Counted from the first letter of the stretch, positions 20,667-32,846 are shown. The stretch is 64,000 nt of DNA from Mesostigma viride (GCA_009746045.1 RPFO01000115.1:468258-532257); one strand, 5' to 3'. The notes: generated by a model from the sequence alone, not told the origin. A program made the numbers and translations.

Positions 20667-22919
20667 GTGAGATGTGCGTTGGATGTCGGGTTTCATGGCG
20701 TATCGTGGAGTTACGTGAGAACCTCGGCACATCATATATCACGTACTCCGAGTTCAGGCATGTCAGAGCATGGGGCAACTGGGCTGGCCAGGGACATCTA
20801 CGAAGGTGGACAACGACTAAGCGAACGTTGCCGGGAGTTTCTATGCGGTAAGATGAGTGACCTGAAGGATGGGCAGCGGGCTAATTGTAATGCTATCATC
20901 CGAGAATGGCAGAGAAGCTTAGAGGACTTGCTGGGATCCGAGGAGGCTATCAAGCAAAGGGACTACGGGTTGACTGCAGCGGATGTGAGAAACATGGAAG
21001 ACAAGTTGCTTTCAACGGCGTGGAAGTTCCATGCAGAAGAAGCAGAAAGCGTGGAATTATGGGCAGCGCGCTTGGGGGACAACGTCCGCTACTACCAACC
21101 CCAGGAGATGACCCCGGACGGTACAGTCCAACTTTCCCCCTTTGTGCTAGTGTACCAGAATGCATGGCAGCGGGAAATGTATAAACTGCATGGGCAAAAG
21201 AAGGCATTTTTGGATAGCACATTTGGGGTATCCACCATGGGTTTCTCACTGGTGACGCTCATGGTCGTGGATGCTTTTGGTAATGGTGTGCCAGTGGCTT
21301 GGTGCCTTGCCAGCGCGGAGACCAGTGCCGTGTATGAGGCATTTCTAGAAGCTGTGGTGGATGGCTGTGAAACGAAGCCCCCGTTGACAATCATCATCGA
21401 TTGTTCAAACGCTGAAATGAACGCATTGAAGCGGGTGTTCCCAGCTACCAAGATCTTTTTGTGTTCATGGCACGTCCAGCGCGCTTGGTGCACGAACCTA
21501 TTAACAAAGGTGAAAGGTGCCAAGGTCCGTATGGAACTGATGGAAGAGCTTAATGCCATCTTGTATTACATGAGCTCGCGCCTTGCCGGGGATGCGGAGG
21601 CGCAAGTACGTGCGGTGCAATGCCGGCTCACCCAGTTTTATACCAAGTGGGACCCCATTACCCCCGCATTTGTCGACTACATGCGCAGTCAATGGGAGGA
21701 CAAGCTGCACATGTGGGCGAAAGCGTTTAGGGTGGCGGATTATGCCCAACATGATACGAACAATATTCTTGAACGGTATCATCGAACCCTCAAGTATACT
21801 TGGCTGCATAACCGTGGGCGCCAACGTCTTGACTGGCTAATTTACATGTTTGGGTTGATTGTTGGGTGGCTGGAAAGGGACCAACAGCTCAAAACCCGTG
21901 GTGTCATCATAAATCACCGTCGGCGGAAAGAAGAGATGGCGGAGCTTGACAAGGCGTGTAATCTCCAAGCGGAAATACAGCAAGGTAAAACCAGGAGCTG
22001 CTGGGCGGAGATGGTCACGGATGGTTCTTGCACATCCCGTCGCGTTGTGGTGGATTTCGTGACTTGCGTGAGGTCATTTAATATTGACCTCAACTCTAAC
22101 ACGGCCACTTGCGACTGCACCGACTCTAAAACAGGAAACATTTGTCATCATTTCTTGGTCGACCTCATGCTCTCCGGTGTGGCTACCCGTGAGGACATTG
22201 AGCTTGTGATCAAACGCCGGGCAGCATTCGGTGTTCCGCCAAACAAGCACTCTTGTGTGCACTTCCTTGAGGAATTGCTCTGGGTGAGAAACAAGGCAAC
22301 TCCATCTGAGAAAGGGGAGGCTTCGGATTTTCCTGACACGGCTGACGTCGATGAAACTCCCGATGACGCCCAGCCACCCGACTTTGGTCAACCTGCCAAT
22401 CACGACAAAGGTCAAGCATCATCTTCCGTGAAGGAGAAGAATCGGCAGATGCTTAGCCGAATCGAGGCTGCATGGGATGGGGCGGCAACCGAGGATGGTT
22501 TGCGGCGCGCCCAAGAGCTCACAAGTCTAGCTTTGGCGGACGTGGCGCGACAAATTGAAGACTTTGTGCGCTTGGATAGGCAAAGGGCAGCAGTGGGCAA
22601 TGTTCCGCCTACACCTACCTTGCGCCCTGTTGATAAACCTGCGGTCAGGAGAGGCACTCGAGACATTCGGCACGACCCCGCTGTATTCGGGCAACAATGT
22701 GGTGTCAAACGTGCATTTGTCCGTCGGAATGGTGGGGCAAAGAAACAGAAGCTGAGCGTCATGGGCCGATTGCAGAAAGATGCTGCCAGTGAGGCAAGCA
22801 ATGGTGCGGGGTCCCGAGCCCAAAGCAATCCACTATGTTCTTTTCCACTTGCTGAAGCGTCGGATTCATCATTGGCCATGCCGGAAGGCGGCCAAGCGGC
22901 TGTCGACCACGGCTTGTGA
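20667..22919 (+). CDS. MULE transposase (DDE domain plus SWIM zinc finger)
   Basis: Cuts and joins the ends of the surrounding Mutator-like element. In a 750-residue frame, the first catalytic Asp is in KKAFLDSTFGVS (about residue 183), followed by LVTLMVVDAFGNGVPVAWCL, the hallmark strand region of MULE transposases. The second Asp is in LTIIIDCSNAEMNALKRVFP (about residue 245), followed by LCSWHVQRAW, the conserved C-x-W-H block. The SWIM finger CDC-x8-C-x-H is at about residues 482-496 (TCDCTDSKTGNICHH). The third acidic residue is not certain. Reliable homology begins near ARDIYEGGQRLSERC (about 20790), so the M at 20667 may not be the true start; a Cys/His-containing frame ([10 protein letters not shown] ... 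MCVGCRVSW) overlaps just upstream. The frame is unbroken, so the element may have been active recently. Confidence 0.9.
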   Translation: MRCALDVGFHGVSWSYVRTSAHHISRTPSSGMSEHGATGLARDIYEGGQRLSERCREFLCGKMSDLKDGQRANCNAIIREWQRSLEDLLGSEEAIKQRDYGLTAADVRNMEDKLLSTAWKFHAEEAESVELWAARLGDNVRYYQPQEMTPDGTVQLSPFVLVYQNAWQREMYKLHGQKKAFLDSTFGVSTMGFSLVTLMVVDAFGNGVPVAWCLASAETSAVYEAFLEAVVDGCETKPPLTIIIDCSNAEMNALKRVFPATKIFLCSWHVQRAWCTNLLTKVKGAKVRMELMEELNAILYYMSSRLAGDAEAQVRAVQCRLTQFYTKWDPITPAFVDYMRSQWEDKLHMWAKAFRVADYAQHDTNNILERYHRTLKYTWLHNRGRQRLDWLIYMFGLIVGWLERDQQLKTRGVIINHRRRKEEMAELDKACNLQAEIQQGKTRSCWAEMVTDGSCTSRRVVVDFVTCVRSFNIDLNSNTATCDCTDSKTGNICHHFLVDLMLSGVATREDIELVIKRRAAFGVPPNKHSCVHFLEELLWVRNKATPSEKGEASDFPDTADVDETPDDAQPPDFGQPANHDKGQASSSVKEKNRQMLSRIEAAWDGAATEDGLRRAQELTSLALADVARQIEDFVRLDRQRAAVGNVPPTPTLRPVDKPAVRRGTRDIRHDPAVFGQQCGVKRAFVRRNGGAKKQKLSVMGRLQKDAASEASNGAGSRAQSNPLCSFPLAEASDSSLAMPEGGQAAVDHGL

Positions 22920-23034
22920 TGGAGCTCAAGCTGCCGAGGCATACATGTGGAGGTAATACACTGTGCAAGAGCCAATGTCCTTCGGCGAAGTCATTCCTCA
23001 CAGGCATGTTGTGTGTGGGCGGGGGCAGGGGCGG

Positions 23035-23822
<788 letters not shown>

Positions 23823-24825
23823 CAACCTAACGAACTCCCTCTCACTGCGTCTCTCTCTGCTGGGCTTCCTTTTCCCTTTTTCTCCCCCGTTATTGTATTG
23901 TGGTTGTGCATGTGCATGTAATGCCCATATGTACGCAATTAGAAAAAGAGATTCCTGAAGTTTTTCATCCATAGCTTGTCACGAATCATTGTTTGTGTGT
24001 GGTTGAGTCCAGGGTTCTAAACTCAGTGCTTGTCTATTTGCTCTTAATGCAGGAGGTGGTGACCGAGCTTTCGGCATGAAGATTCCAAGACTACCCTCAT
24101 ATTGGAGCATTATCAGCTGGCAGCTGCAAATGCCCAAGGGCTGCAATGGATGGAGCTCTCGAGTTGAAGGGCCCATTATCATAAAGGCCTGCCTTCACGT
24201 TGGCCATGTTACACAGTCATGAATGAATAAATTAATAAACACGTAGACAGCGTCAGCATATTTCCTGATGGAATGGGGAAGGGGGGATGGGGACAGTCAT
24301 AAGCTAGCCGCAGTGGTGCAGTATCATGTGTCTTATATGCATACTGCTATAAAATGATAAAACTGGGCACCTTGAAAATTTTCCTCGTGGGCTAGCTAGG
24401 ATCCATGCGACAACTGGATGATTGTGAGGTTCTTCAACATCTACCTGGTCAGTAATTTTGCAGGTGGCCGGCCAACACAAGGTATGCGTTGCTAACATTC
24501 AACACATGCATGCGTCTGCTGATTTAATAATGCATACCGATGCTGGTTGACCTTGATAGCTAATTTATTGGCGGATCCACACGTCACGTTGCCGTAAGTA
24601 ATAATCATAAGATGTCATGATTGACTGCGTCAACGAGCATACATCCCCATTGGAATGGTTGAGCAATGAGCCCCGACCAAATTATCAGTCAAACCTTAAT
24701 TTGGGTTGAAAGAGCGTCAAACACATTCTTGATTGTCCAAATTCTTACTATATGATCTGACGTGCATCCATCCTCACAATGCCAATGGCCGCTATCTCAT
24801 GGATGACAGGAACATGTTTCCTGCT
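23823..24825. other. MULE interior without recognisable genes
   Basis: A/T-richer sequence with no exon-like structure or conserved frame. AATAAATTAATAAACA at 24225 could serve as polyadenylation signals for a plus-strand transcript. Confidence 0.5.
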
Positions 24826-25330
24826 CTAAAATTAAATTAAATAAATTATAGCATGCCTCGGTGGGGTGGGCATGTAGCACCTAGAGTGCTTTCCAATCCC
24901 TGTAAGTTGCACAGTGGGAAAGGGGCATGAGACACCTGCGTCCTCACTCATGCCCGAAGGCAGGCCACAGCTGCGTTCAACGCTCGTTGGACTGCAAACT
25001 GTGGGTGTGCTAAAGCTGAAATATGCGCGAGTATGCTGGTATGTTGGCTGCTCTAAGGACCGAGCCACTGATGGCCAGTGGTGGAATCATCTTGCACGTA
25101 GTCTAGCTAGCCAACCCCAACACTGTCCCAAGGTACCTAGCCACAAAGACCCCACTAGCTGCAGGCATGGGTGCCAACAAAGTGTGATTCGGCTAGGATC
25201 GGCTCCCAAACATGCGAGCCATACATGTGTGCTTTACATTTACGCACACACTGACAACCTCAGCCCAGGTCGATCCACGTTGGTTGACATTAGACAACGT
25301 ATTGACGCTGTAATTACCAAATAAGCAAAA
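24826..25330 (-). mobile_element. LINE-type 3' UTR fragment with A/T tail
   Basis: Read on the minus strand it ends GTGCTACATGCCCACCCCACC, GAGGCATGCTATAATTTATT and a TTTAATT-type tail (24826-24848), the same 3' architecture as the LINEs here. Inward it resembles the 3' UTR at 36600-36780 (CCACAGCTGC, AAACTGTGGGTG). No ORF remains. Confidence 0.6.
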
Positions 25331-25754
25331 AAGCTCACCATGGGCTCAACAATTTTCAGGCACGGCATGTGCACGGCAGTTGCCTGCACCTATTTTACAA
25401 TGCACGTCAGTGGTAAAAAGCTTGGTACTGTATTTCATTGATATTTGTAATGCCATCCTTGCCTGTGCCTGCAGGCCGAAATTAGGCGCGAAAATTATGC
25501 CGAGCTATGGCTGCCGAGAATGCTCATAACTTTCGACTCAGGCCATGAAATTTAGTCGGGTTTGTTGCATTCGACTCGTCTTTTGACGACGAACATGCTG
25601 GTATAATTTCCGGCAGCTATCGTCCCCGATTTCGTACGTTCTCGACCTCGGCCTGCCCAGCAGATATCGCTATTTTCGACTCGATATGGCGGCATCCTCT
25701 TCGTGAATAGCACGCTGCGCCCCCCGCCCAGCATTCGACATCTTCCCCGTAGCT

Positions 25755-26957
25755 ATGGAGACCGCTACGACACCTGCCGCCCCAGAAACCCGCTCGCTGG
25801 AAGACGTTCTTGCCGCAGCCAGCCCCCTCGCCGGCACCGCTCCCGCCGCTCCCAAGAAGCCGCGTACCACGGAAACCACTTCCATGGCCACCGAGGCTAC
25901 CCCCACGCCTGAAACGTCACCGCCTGAAACGTCTGATTTAACCAAATATACAAGCCCCGATCGCCTGCAACCGGCCGACATTGCGGCAATTTTCACCATG
26001 CCGGTCGGCAACGTGCTGCAAATCCTCAAACTTCGATATGCCGACGACAAAGACATTCGCCACCCCAACACCGGCGCAGTTGTGGATGACCCCCCCGAGG
26101 GGTATCGGCACTGGGGCGACGACCAGCTACGCATCTCCTGCCTCTTTACATGCTGCCCTGAACTCTGCGAACCGCTGGCGACCATCGCGGCCGCATCCGA
26201 CACCTCGGCCGAAGCCGACACCCCTGCTGGCGCAGCCGACTCCACCGAGCTGCAGGCGCTCACCTCTGAGCTCAAGTCTGTGCAAGGTGCGCTCAAGTCT
26301 TTGGCTGCTAACTCTGCTGTCACCCAAGCCACATTGCTGGAATTGAAGGCGGCCATGGCCACCTCCCCCCCCAAGCGGGTCACGTTCGCGGATGCGGCGG
26401 GGAAGAACCTGGATGCCATAGTCGCCCAGGCGGCTAAGTCAGCTGCCACCGCAGTCGCGTCACAGAATGTGGCCCAGCTCCGCCAACGCAATATCATTCT
26501 CAAGAATGTGGAGGGCAAGCATGACACCGCACAAGCACTTACCGAGGCCTTGCGGGGCCCCATGTTCTTGGGGTTGCTGCAGCTGCGCGATCACGTGACC
26601 ATTGAAAGGGCAAACCGCCTGCCAGGCCCAGGTGGCCTGGTCCTGGTCACCATGGCCACTGTGAACGACCAGAAACGGGTCATGGGCGCCCGTCGCCTGC
26701 TCAAGGGCAGCCTCATCAGCATGGACGAGGACTACACCCCTGTACAGCTGGCGGCAAGGAGCAAGGTCTGGAATCACGCGAACGTCGTGGCCATCCGGGA
26801 CGGGTACGTAAAGGGAGGGAAGCGTGTGCAGATGCGTTTGAAGACAGATGGTCGCTGGGTTGCCTCCTTTGACGGTGTTGAGATTAACACCACGGTTGCA
26901 GAGTCTCGGAAGGAGCCTCGTGGTGAGAAGCGTGCTGCCCCTGGTGGTGACCAGTAG
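25755..26957 (+). CDS. LINE ORF1 protein (copy A), 400 aa
   Basis: RNA-binding partner protein of the LINE. An Ala/Pro/Thr-rich N-terminus (1-60) is followed by a conserved-looking segment (LQPADIAAIFTMPVGNVLQI; EGYRHWGDDQLRISCLF), a helical, probably coiled-coil region (ALTSELKSVQGALKSLAANS, about 175-240) and an L1-ORF1p/Transposase_22-like RRM region starting QRNIILKNVEG and containing VTIERANRLPGPGGLVLVTM and DEDYTPVQLAARSKVW. The order coiled coil, RRM, C-terminal domain matches LINE ORF1 proteins. It is intact and ends 74 bp before the first ATG of ORF2. Confidence 0.8.
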   Translation: METATTPAAPETRSLEDVLAAASPLAGTAPAAPKKPRTTETTSMATEATPTPETSPPETSDLTKYTSPDRLQPADIAAIFTMPVGNVLQILKLRYADDKDIRHPNTGAVVDDPPEGYRHWGDDQLRISCLFTCCPELCEPLATIAAASDTSAEADTPAGAADSTELQALTSELKSVQGALKSLAANSAVTQATLLELKAAMATSPPKRVTFADAAGKNLDAIVAQAAKSAATAVASQNVAQLRQRNIILKNVEGKHDTAQALTEALRGPMFLGLLQLRDHVTIERANRLPGPGGLVLVTMATVNDQKRVMGARRLLKGSLISMDEDYTPVQLAARSKVWNHANVVAIRDGYVKGGKRVQMRLKTDGRWVASFDGVEINTTVAESRKEPRGEKRAAPGGDQ

Positions 26958-29585
26958 GTAGACAACCTTCCTCGTCGGCTCGCGGCTAACAGGCTTCGGA
27001 GACAGCCTCTAAACAGTCCCGTTCCACTACCATGCATCGACCTAACAGTCGACTGAGACACATGGTGGTGCCGGTATCTCGGGCTAGAACGACAGCTCTC
27101 AGCAGCAAGATTAGCAACACCCAACGCATGCTAGATTTCCTACGCCTCTGCGTTGCGCAAGCATCCCCGAATACCCAGAGCAGGCGGCAGGCTCGCATCC
27201 TACGCCTGCAGGACAAAATAAATGCGATGAAAAGCACTATTTCCACCGCTTCCCTTCCCCCCTCCGTTTCACCCCCACCTCCACCCCCCGCCGCATCCAC
27301 CCCCATCCTCCATCGTCGTTCTCCCCTGGTGGGCCAGCAGGCATCCTTGGCCCTTGCCACTTTTAACACCCGCACACTGCTAGATGACGACCATAGCTGC
27401 CGGATCGAGGAGCTAGTCGCATTTTGCATTGAGCATCGTGTATCTATATTAGGCGTCCAGGAACACCGCCGCACGGTGCCACTTGGCATGGTGAGCACTG
27501 CTCGCTTGGCGGGTGGCTGGCGGTTTTACTTCGCTGGCAGCGGTACGCCTGGCCAAGGTGGTGTTGGTCTTTTGTGTTCGCCGCTAGCAGTTGCTAGCCT
27601 CAGCACGCTTAAGTTTCTAACCCCACGCCTTATGGTAGCACATTTCACCTCTGTCGAGGGGCGGTCTAAACACCACCTCACGGTGGGGGTGGGCTATGCA
27701 CCCCACAGTGGTCTAACTGATTCGGCCCGTGAGGAGTTCTTCGAATCCTTGCATGACCTTGAGAGGGTCACCCCGGCCCGCCACTTTTTGGTTATGCTGC
27801 TCGACGCCAATGCCACGCTCCCCGTGGGCACTGCTGGCAGCCGCTTTGCGCCTGCTGACACTACTGCTAACGACAACACTCCCCTGTTTTCTGCCTTTTT
27901 GCGGGATAGCGGGATGGTTGCTGTCAACTGCCACTTCCAACGTCCCTCACAGGACTTGGTCACTTTTCGTGGTCCTAACGGCCGTCAGGCCTGTTTGGAC
28001 TACGTGGTGGTACGGCAGTCCAGGTGCACCTCGGTCCTGGACACCCGAGTGTTTGACACGCCGACGGTGTGCTCTGACCACCGGTTGGTGCGCGCGACCC
28101 TTCGGCTCCGGTTCCACGTCCCCGCGCGCCGCGCCCCAGTGGTCCGCCCTGACTGGTCTGCTCTACGTCCGGTCAAGGGAGATCCTGAGGACTGGACGGA
28201 CGCCGAGCACGAGCGGAACTGGTGCCGACGGAAGTACCTGTCGGCCCTGGACGCCCGGGCGGACGTCGACGAGCTGGACAATGGTGCCCCCAACGCAGCC
28301 ATTTTTGCGGGCTTTGCGGCCCGTGCCCCGTTGCTGGCGGCCCGGCACCTGCCGGTCATGCCCCGCCGCCGCCCCGGCCCGCTCTACCGCCAGGACCCCA
28401 AGGTCTTGGCCGCCCGGCACCGCCTCAAGCGTAACCGGGACCCGCTGCAGAAACCACTGCTCCAGGCCGCCCTTGTGGAGGCCTACGAGCACGCTCAGGA
28501 CGCGGAGGCGGCCCAGTGCATCGCGGATGCCAAGGCCTGCCAGGCTCGCAACCAGGGCAAGGACATGTGGTACCACCTCGACCGGCTCGGCGGACGGCGG
28601 CAGCGCACCCCGGTGGAGCACACGGGGGACGGCACGGCGCCGGTAAGCCTTGACCGCTGGTTGGCCCACAATGTTTCCTTGACCGGTGGGGCTCGCGCCC
28701 CCCCCCGCCGCTTCACCCCGAGACGGCCGCCCGCCTCCGGGTCGCCGGACCCCCGCCGCCGCCAGCGCCCCCCTCCTCGGCCGCGGACTACCAAGTCCCC
28801 GCCTTGAAGGAGGGCTGCCTTGCCACCAACGACGTCGTCCACCCCTTCACTTTGGAGGAATTGGACGGCGCCCTTGCTCGCCTGCGGTACGATGCGGCGG
28901 TCGGTGCCGACCACCTTTCTGCTGAGCTGCTGAAGACCCCTGATCTGGCGGTTAGGGATCTTCTGCTGGCGTTCTGCAACCGTGTCCTGCTCTCTGACGA
29001 GCCTCCGCCTGCTGAGTGGCAGACGGCCATCCGCGTCATGCTGTACAAGAAGGGCTCTGCTGCTGACCCCGGTAACTACCGGGGTGTCTGCCTCCAGAGC
29101 GCCGCGCTGAAGGTCTTCATGCGCATGATGCTGCACAGGCTCCGCGCCGCGCTGGACCCACACCTGGGTGAGTCTCAGATGGGTTTCCGTCGTGGTCGTA
29201 ACACTGTCATGGCTGTGTTTGTCGCGCGCCGGTTGATGGAGGAGGTGCGTCGACTTCCCCCTGACAGTTTGCCGCTGGTCTTCATTTTTGTTGACTATAT
29301 CAAGGCCTTTGACACGGTTCTCTGGGAGGCTCTTTGGGCCATCCTAGCTCTGGATCGGGTACCACCTGCGTTTATTGCTGCCATTCGCCGTCTGTATGAG
29401 GGCTCACAGGCAGTAGTGCGGACTGCGGAGGGCACCACTCCACCATTCCCCCTTCACCACGGGGTGTGGCAAGGTTGTGTCCTGTCCCCATACCTGTTCA
29501 TTATTGTCGTGGATCACGTCATGCGCCGGGCACGTGCGCGCTTTACTGCTCTTAAGGGGTTCGAGCCAGGCTTGGACATCCTTAA

Positions 29586-31285
29586 CCCCTAAATGGTCTG
29601 GCTGCCGATTTTCCGCCTAAAACTGAGTTACAGCCGACACGTCGGCCCCTTCTCGGGGGACCAAATGCCGCGAAAACTATTGAGAATTAGGAAAAGTTTA
29701 GCTGAGAAGATCGAAAGTTTATAATTTTCCTCACAGCATGGTACTAGGGTTTGCATACTTCTGACAAAGTTATAGAGGTGTTCTGGCCGGTCAAAGTACA
29801 AGGGGTCAGGGTACTTTTTCACGTAAAACGTGCATTCCGGAAAACGACGACCTGGCCATGGCGGCTTGCGCCCACGCATGGCATTTACGTTTTCGTTCGA
29901 ATTTTCTGACCAAACTCAGGAAATTGATTTTATACGTCCTAAAGATGATACAGGCCAATTTTTGGTTCGCGGGAATGCCATTTGATAGGTGTCGGCAGCG
30001 TTCTTGCTGGAAAAAACTGCGATCAGGCCGGACGATAGAAACGTTGACAGCAATACCTTTCCGGCGTATTTTAAAGGATATATTGGTTTCTTTGTACTTT
30101 TTATGATACATGGTAGTCGTAAACGTGCAAGGGTGGCCAGAAATCGCCGAATCCAGCGACCATGCTGCACAACTTTGGTGTTCCGAAATGCGCCATTTTG
30201 CGGCCACCGCCTGGGCCAAGGTAACGCCATCCATGCCTGGTAAAGCTTAATCATCGTTTTCCTATCGATGTTTGACGTTTATATATACGTTCTAGCTTGT
30301 GTAGCACATTCTTTTTGCATTATTCATGCTCTTTCTTGACCCTGGCCTGGCCCCTTTCTAAAACACCCTTCTTAGATGCTTCCCTCAGTCAGTTGACCTG
30401 CCACAGGGTGATGGTGATAAGTTTTAGAGGCTGTATGGGTTTGAATACCTCCATATATGTTTGTTATACATTTCCCACACACATATTGCATGAGTGTGAG
30501 GCAGTTGGCTGGTCTCTGTGGCATCATCAAGCATGTAACCGGTGAGTAGAAGCTTCCCATTGTCAGCATGTGCCACCAGGTGTGCTGGCCATCACCTGGC
30601 AAGCTATAGCAGCTTAGGCCTAGTTTATCCTTACTAGGGCAAGCTGAAATAGGCTTAAAATCACTAGTTTGTTGGTGGCTGCCTCCTAGAATGCATGCCT
30701 TGCGTAGGGTATCCGTACCACGTTACCTACATGCATGGACAAGGTGGCACCTGCACATAGGTGCCATGTAAGGGCAGTGTGATGATGCAGTTATGTTTCC
30801 CCATCATTGTGGAAGGGAAATGTATTTTTGCGGCATGGTTGGGGGCCATATTAGTAGGGATTAGTAGGTAGTATGCCCACTCCTACCCCCTTGGTTGCTT
30901 TTTACCAACGGTACCCCTATGGGCTGTACTGGGTGTAACTGCTGGTATACCCACCCAAATGATGACCCCAATGGCTCAAACTGTTCAGCAACTAATTGTT
31001 TATCATCCCTGAAGTGGTAGGTGCCTAGCTCTTACAACATAATTCAAAATGCACATTCTACCAAAAATGAAAACGCTCGTCTTGACCCCCCTGACTTTGA
31101 CGGCAGTTATACATGGCCTACCCTGCATATATGTAAGGTTGTGATATACCAACCCGAAGGGCAACTCATGGACATGCTTGGCCCCCAAGGACAGCCATTG
31201 GATATGGGTGGGTTGGATGGCATCTGGTTTGCAAAATTGTGAAGTTACAGCCGATGCATCGGCAGTATTTCTGCCCATTTAGGGG
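29586..31285. mobile_element. TTAA-flanked piggyBac-like element, non-autonomous, 1.7 kb
   Basis: Termini CCCCTAAATGG (29586) and CCATTTAGGGG (ending 31285) are inverted and are flanked by TTAA on both sides (29582-29585, 31286-31289). TTAA duplication with CCC-starting ends is the piggyBac signature. Excision would restore CTTAACGTGAAAGAG exactly as in LINE copy B. Hairpins GCCGACACGTCGGC and GCCGATGCATCGGC lie just inside the two ends. The open frames inside (longest 142 aa, minus, 29806-30234) do not look like a transposase. Confidence 0.85.
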
Positions 31286-31920
31286 TTAACGTGAAAGAGC
31301 ACGGCGGGGTTAGACCTGGTTACCGCCTTGCCGACCTGATTTATGCGGATGATACCACCCTCATCGAGAGCCCCGAGCACATTCAGACCTGGCTGGACTG
31401 CCTGGGCCTGGAGGCGCGGGCGGTGGGGCTGGAGATTAGTGTCAAAACTGAGGCGATGGTGATAGGCGCATCCAGTAAACCACCGCTGCCGCGCCTGCTC
31501 GACGGGACGGAGGTCCCGTTCCGCGACCGCTTCAAGCTGCTGGGGAGCTGGCTTCCTGACACCGCCGACGATGTGGACACCCGCATCGGCCTTGCCTGGG
31601 CCAAGCTCCGTTCGCTCACACCCTACTGGCGCTCGAAGGGCCTTAACGGGCACCGCAAGCGCACGCTCTTCAAGGTCCTCGTCCTCACGGTGCTCACGTA
31701 TGGCGCCGAGGCGTGGACCCTCCCCCCCAAGCTGGCAGCTCGGCTCGACGGCACAGTTTACAGGATGCTCCGGCAGGTCCTTAATGTAGGTTTTTCCGAG
31801 CGTCCGTCATCAGAGTCTCTGTATCATGGCATGCCTCGTGTTTCGGACGAGATTAGACAGCGTAGGATAGCATTTGTAGGACACCTTGCACGCACCAGCC
31901 AGGTCGACACCACCCTTGGG

Positions 31921-32409
31921 CCGGGCCCACTTCAAATGTTCCGCCGTCCAAGCCAAGTGTGTGACACTTTTTCGCTATTTTTGCAAAAAAAAAATAAAAT
32001 TTCGCACGAGTTCGCGTGATTTTCGCGTGATTTTCGCAAAAATTTCACACATTTTCGCACGATTTCGCACGATTTCGCACAATTTTGCATGATTTCGCAC
32101 GATTTCGCATGGATTTCAACCAAGGGTCGTTTTGGGGAGTGACGTTTGACAAAATTTCGCATGAATTCACACACGTTGTGCACATCAAACTTTTTTACCG
32201 TCGACATTTTTCACATGAAATTTCGCACGATTTCAGCAAATTTCGCACAAATTCGCACGATTTCAGCAAATTTCACACGATTTCAGCAAATTTCGCACAA
32301 TTTCGCACGATTTCGCACGACGAATCACTCTGCAGAGTGACGATCGTCGAAAAAGTCAAAAAAACGACAAAAAGTGTCACACTTTTCGGAACATTTGAAG
32401 TGGGCCCGG
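31921..32409. mobile_element. hAT-like non-autonomous element, 489 bp
   Basis: Ends CCGGGCCCACTTCAAATGTT (31921) and its complement (to 32409) form a perfect 23-bp inverted repeat; a GTGTGACACTTTTT stretch just inside is also inverted. The flanks CCCTTGGG (31913-31920) and CCCTTGGT (32410-32417) fit an 8-bp duplication with one mismatch; LINE copy B has a single CCCTTGGT here. The interior is built of imperfect TTTCGCACGA units. No coding capacity. Confidence 0.75.
31985..32330. repeat. TTTCGCACGA-type degenerate tandem repeat
   Basis: Two blocks of roughly 10- to 15-bp units (TTTCGCACGA, TTTCAGCAAA) fill most of the hAT-like element, separated by about 100 bp of unrelated sequence. Confidence 0.8.
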
Positions 32410-32846
32410 CCCTTGGTCTGGCCGGCCCCCAGCGGCTTGGACAGCCAGGGCGGCACATTCTGACCTGGCCTGGCCCCAAGGACATTCCCAAAAGGGTAGG
32501 GAAACCTGTCACCAACTACGTTCAGATGCTGCTGGACGACCTCGTGGTCCCAGCCCAGTTTGAGCACCGCATCCACTCTCTCTCCCCTCTTTGGACTGCC
32601 ATGCAGGACAAGGAGCGGTGGAAGAAGATTGTCAAGGCACACACGCCCGACCCTGTGGGCAAGCCACCTCCCCCCAAGCGGAGGAGGCGTTTTGATGAGT
32701 AGTGCAGTTAGGATTTTCTAGATAGAGTTAGGATAGTTCGATCACGCGGCTTCCTCCACCCCATCCATCATGAAATATGTGCTACATGACCTCCCCACGG
32801 AGGCATGTTATAATTTAATTTAATTTAATTTTTTAATCCTTGCCTG

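Larger units (their letters stand above)
27032..32702 (+). pseudogene. LINE ORF2 (AP endonuclease and reverse transcriptase), copy A, interrupted
   Basis: Endonuclease motifs lie between 27340 and 28110: ATFNTRTLL, GVQEHRR, GQGGVGLL, MLLDANATLP, ACLDYVVV and CSDHRLVRA. A -1 frame change at nine C residues (about 28693-28701) leads into the RT frame (28804 onward): LHPETAARLGV, NYRGVCLQSAALKVF, GFRRGRNTVMA, IFVDYIKAFDTV (motif A), GVWQGCVLSPYLF and, after the piggyBac-like insertion, DLIYADDTTL (YADD). The C-terminal region LTYGAEAWTL, RRIAFVGHLAR precedes the hAT-like insertion, and the ORF ends in a basic KRRRRFDE. Apart from the insertions and the C9 shift it reads without stops, consistent with recent activity. 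Copy B (55112-56809) gives the uninterrupted RT. Confidence 0.9.
25466..32835 (+). mobile_element. Full-length LINE copy A (APE endonuclease/RT), twice interrupted
   Basis: Flanked by a perfect 11-bp duplication ATCCTTGCCTG (25455-25465 and 32836-32846). The 5' leader holds ACATGCTGGTATAATTTCCG (25593). ORF1 (25755-26957) and ORF2 (27032-32702) follow. The 3' end has GTGCTACATGACCTCCCCAC with a CCTCC/GGAGG hairpin, ATGTTATAATTT and a short TAATT tail. A piggyBac-like element (29586-31285) and a hAT-like element (31921-32409) interrupt ORF2. Without them it is about 5.2 kb. Non-LTR retrotransposons of this layout copy themselves by target-primed reverse transcription. The clade is not assignable by eye (L1/RTE-like). 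Confidence 0.9.

Noticed and set aside
27729-28646. 305-aa plus-strand ORF overlapping ORF2
   Set aside because: Off-frame shadow of the AP endonuclease region; no family motif in this frame.
29806-30234. 142-aa ORF as a piggyBac transposase
   Set aside because: Too short, with no DDD-type core or Cys-rich tail recognisable.
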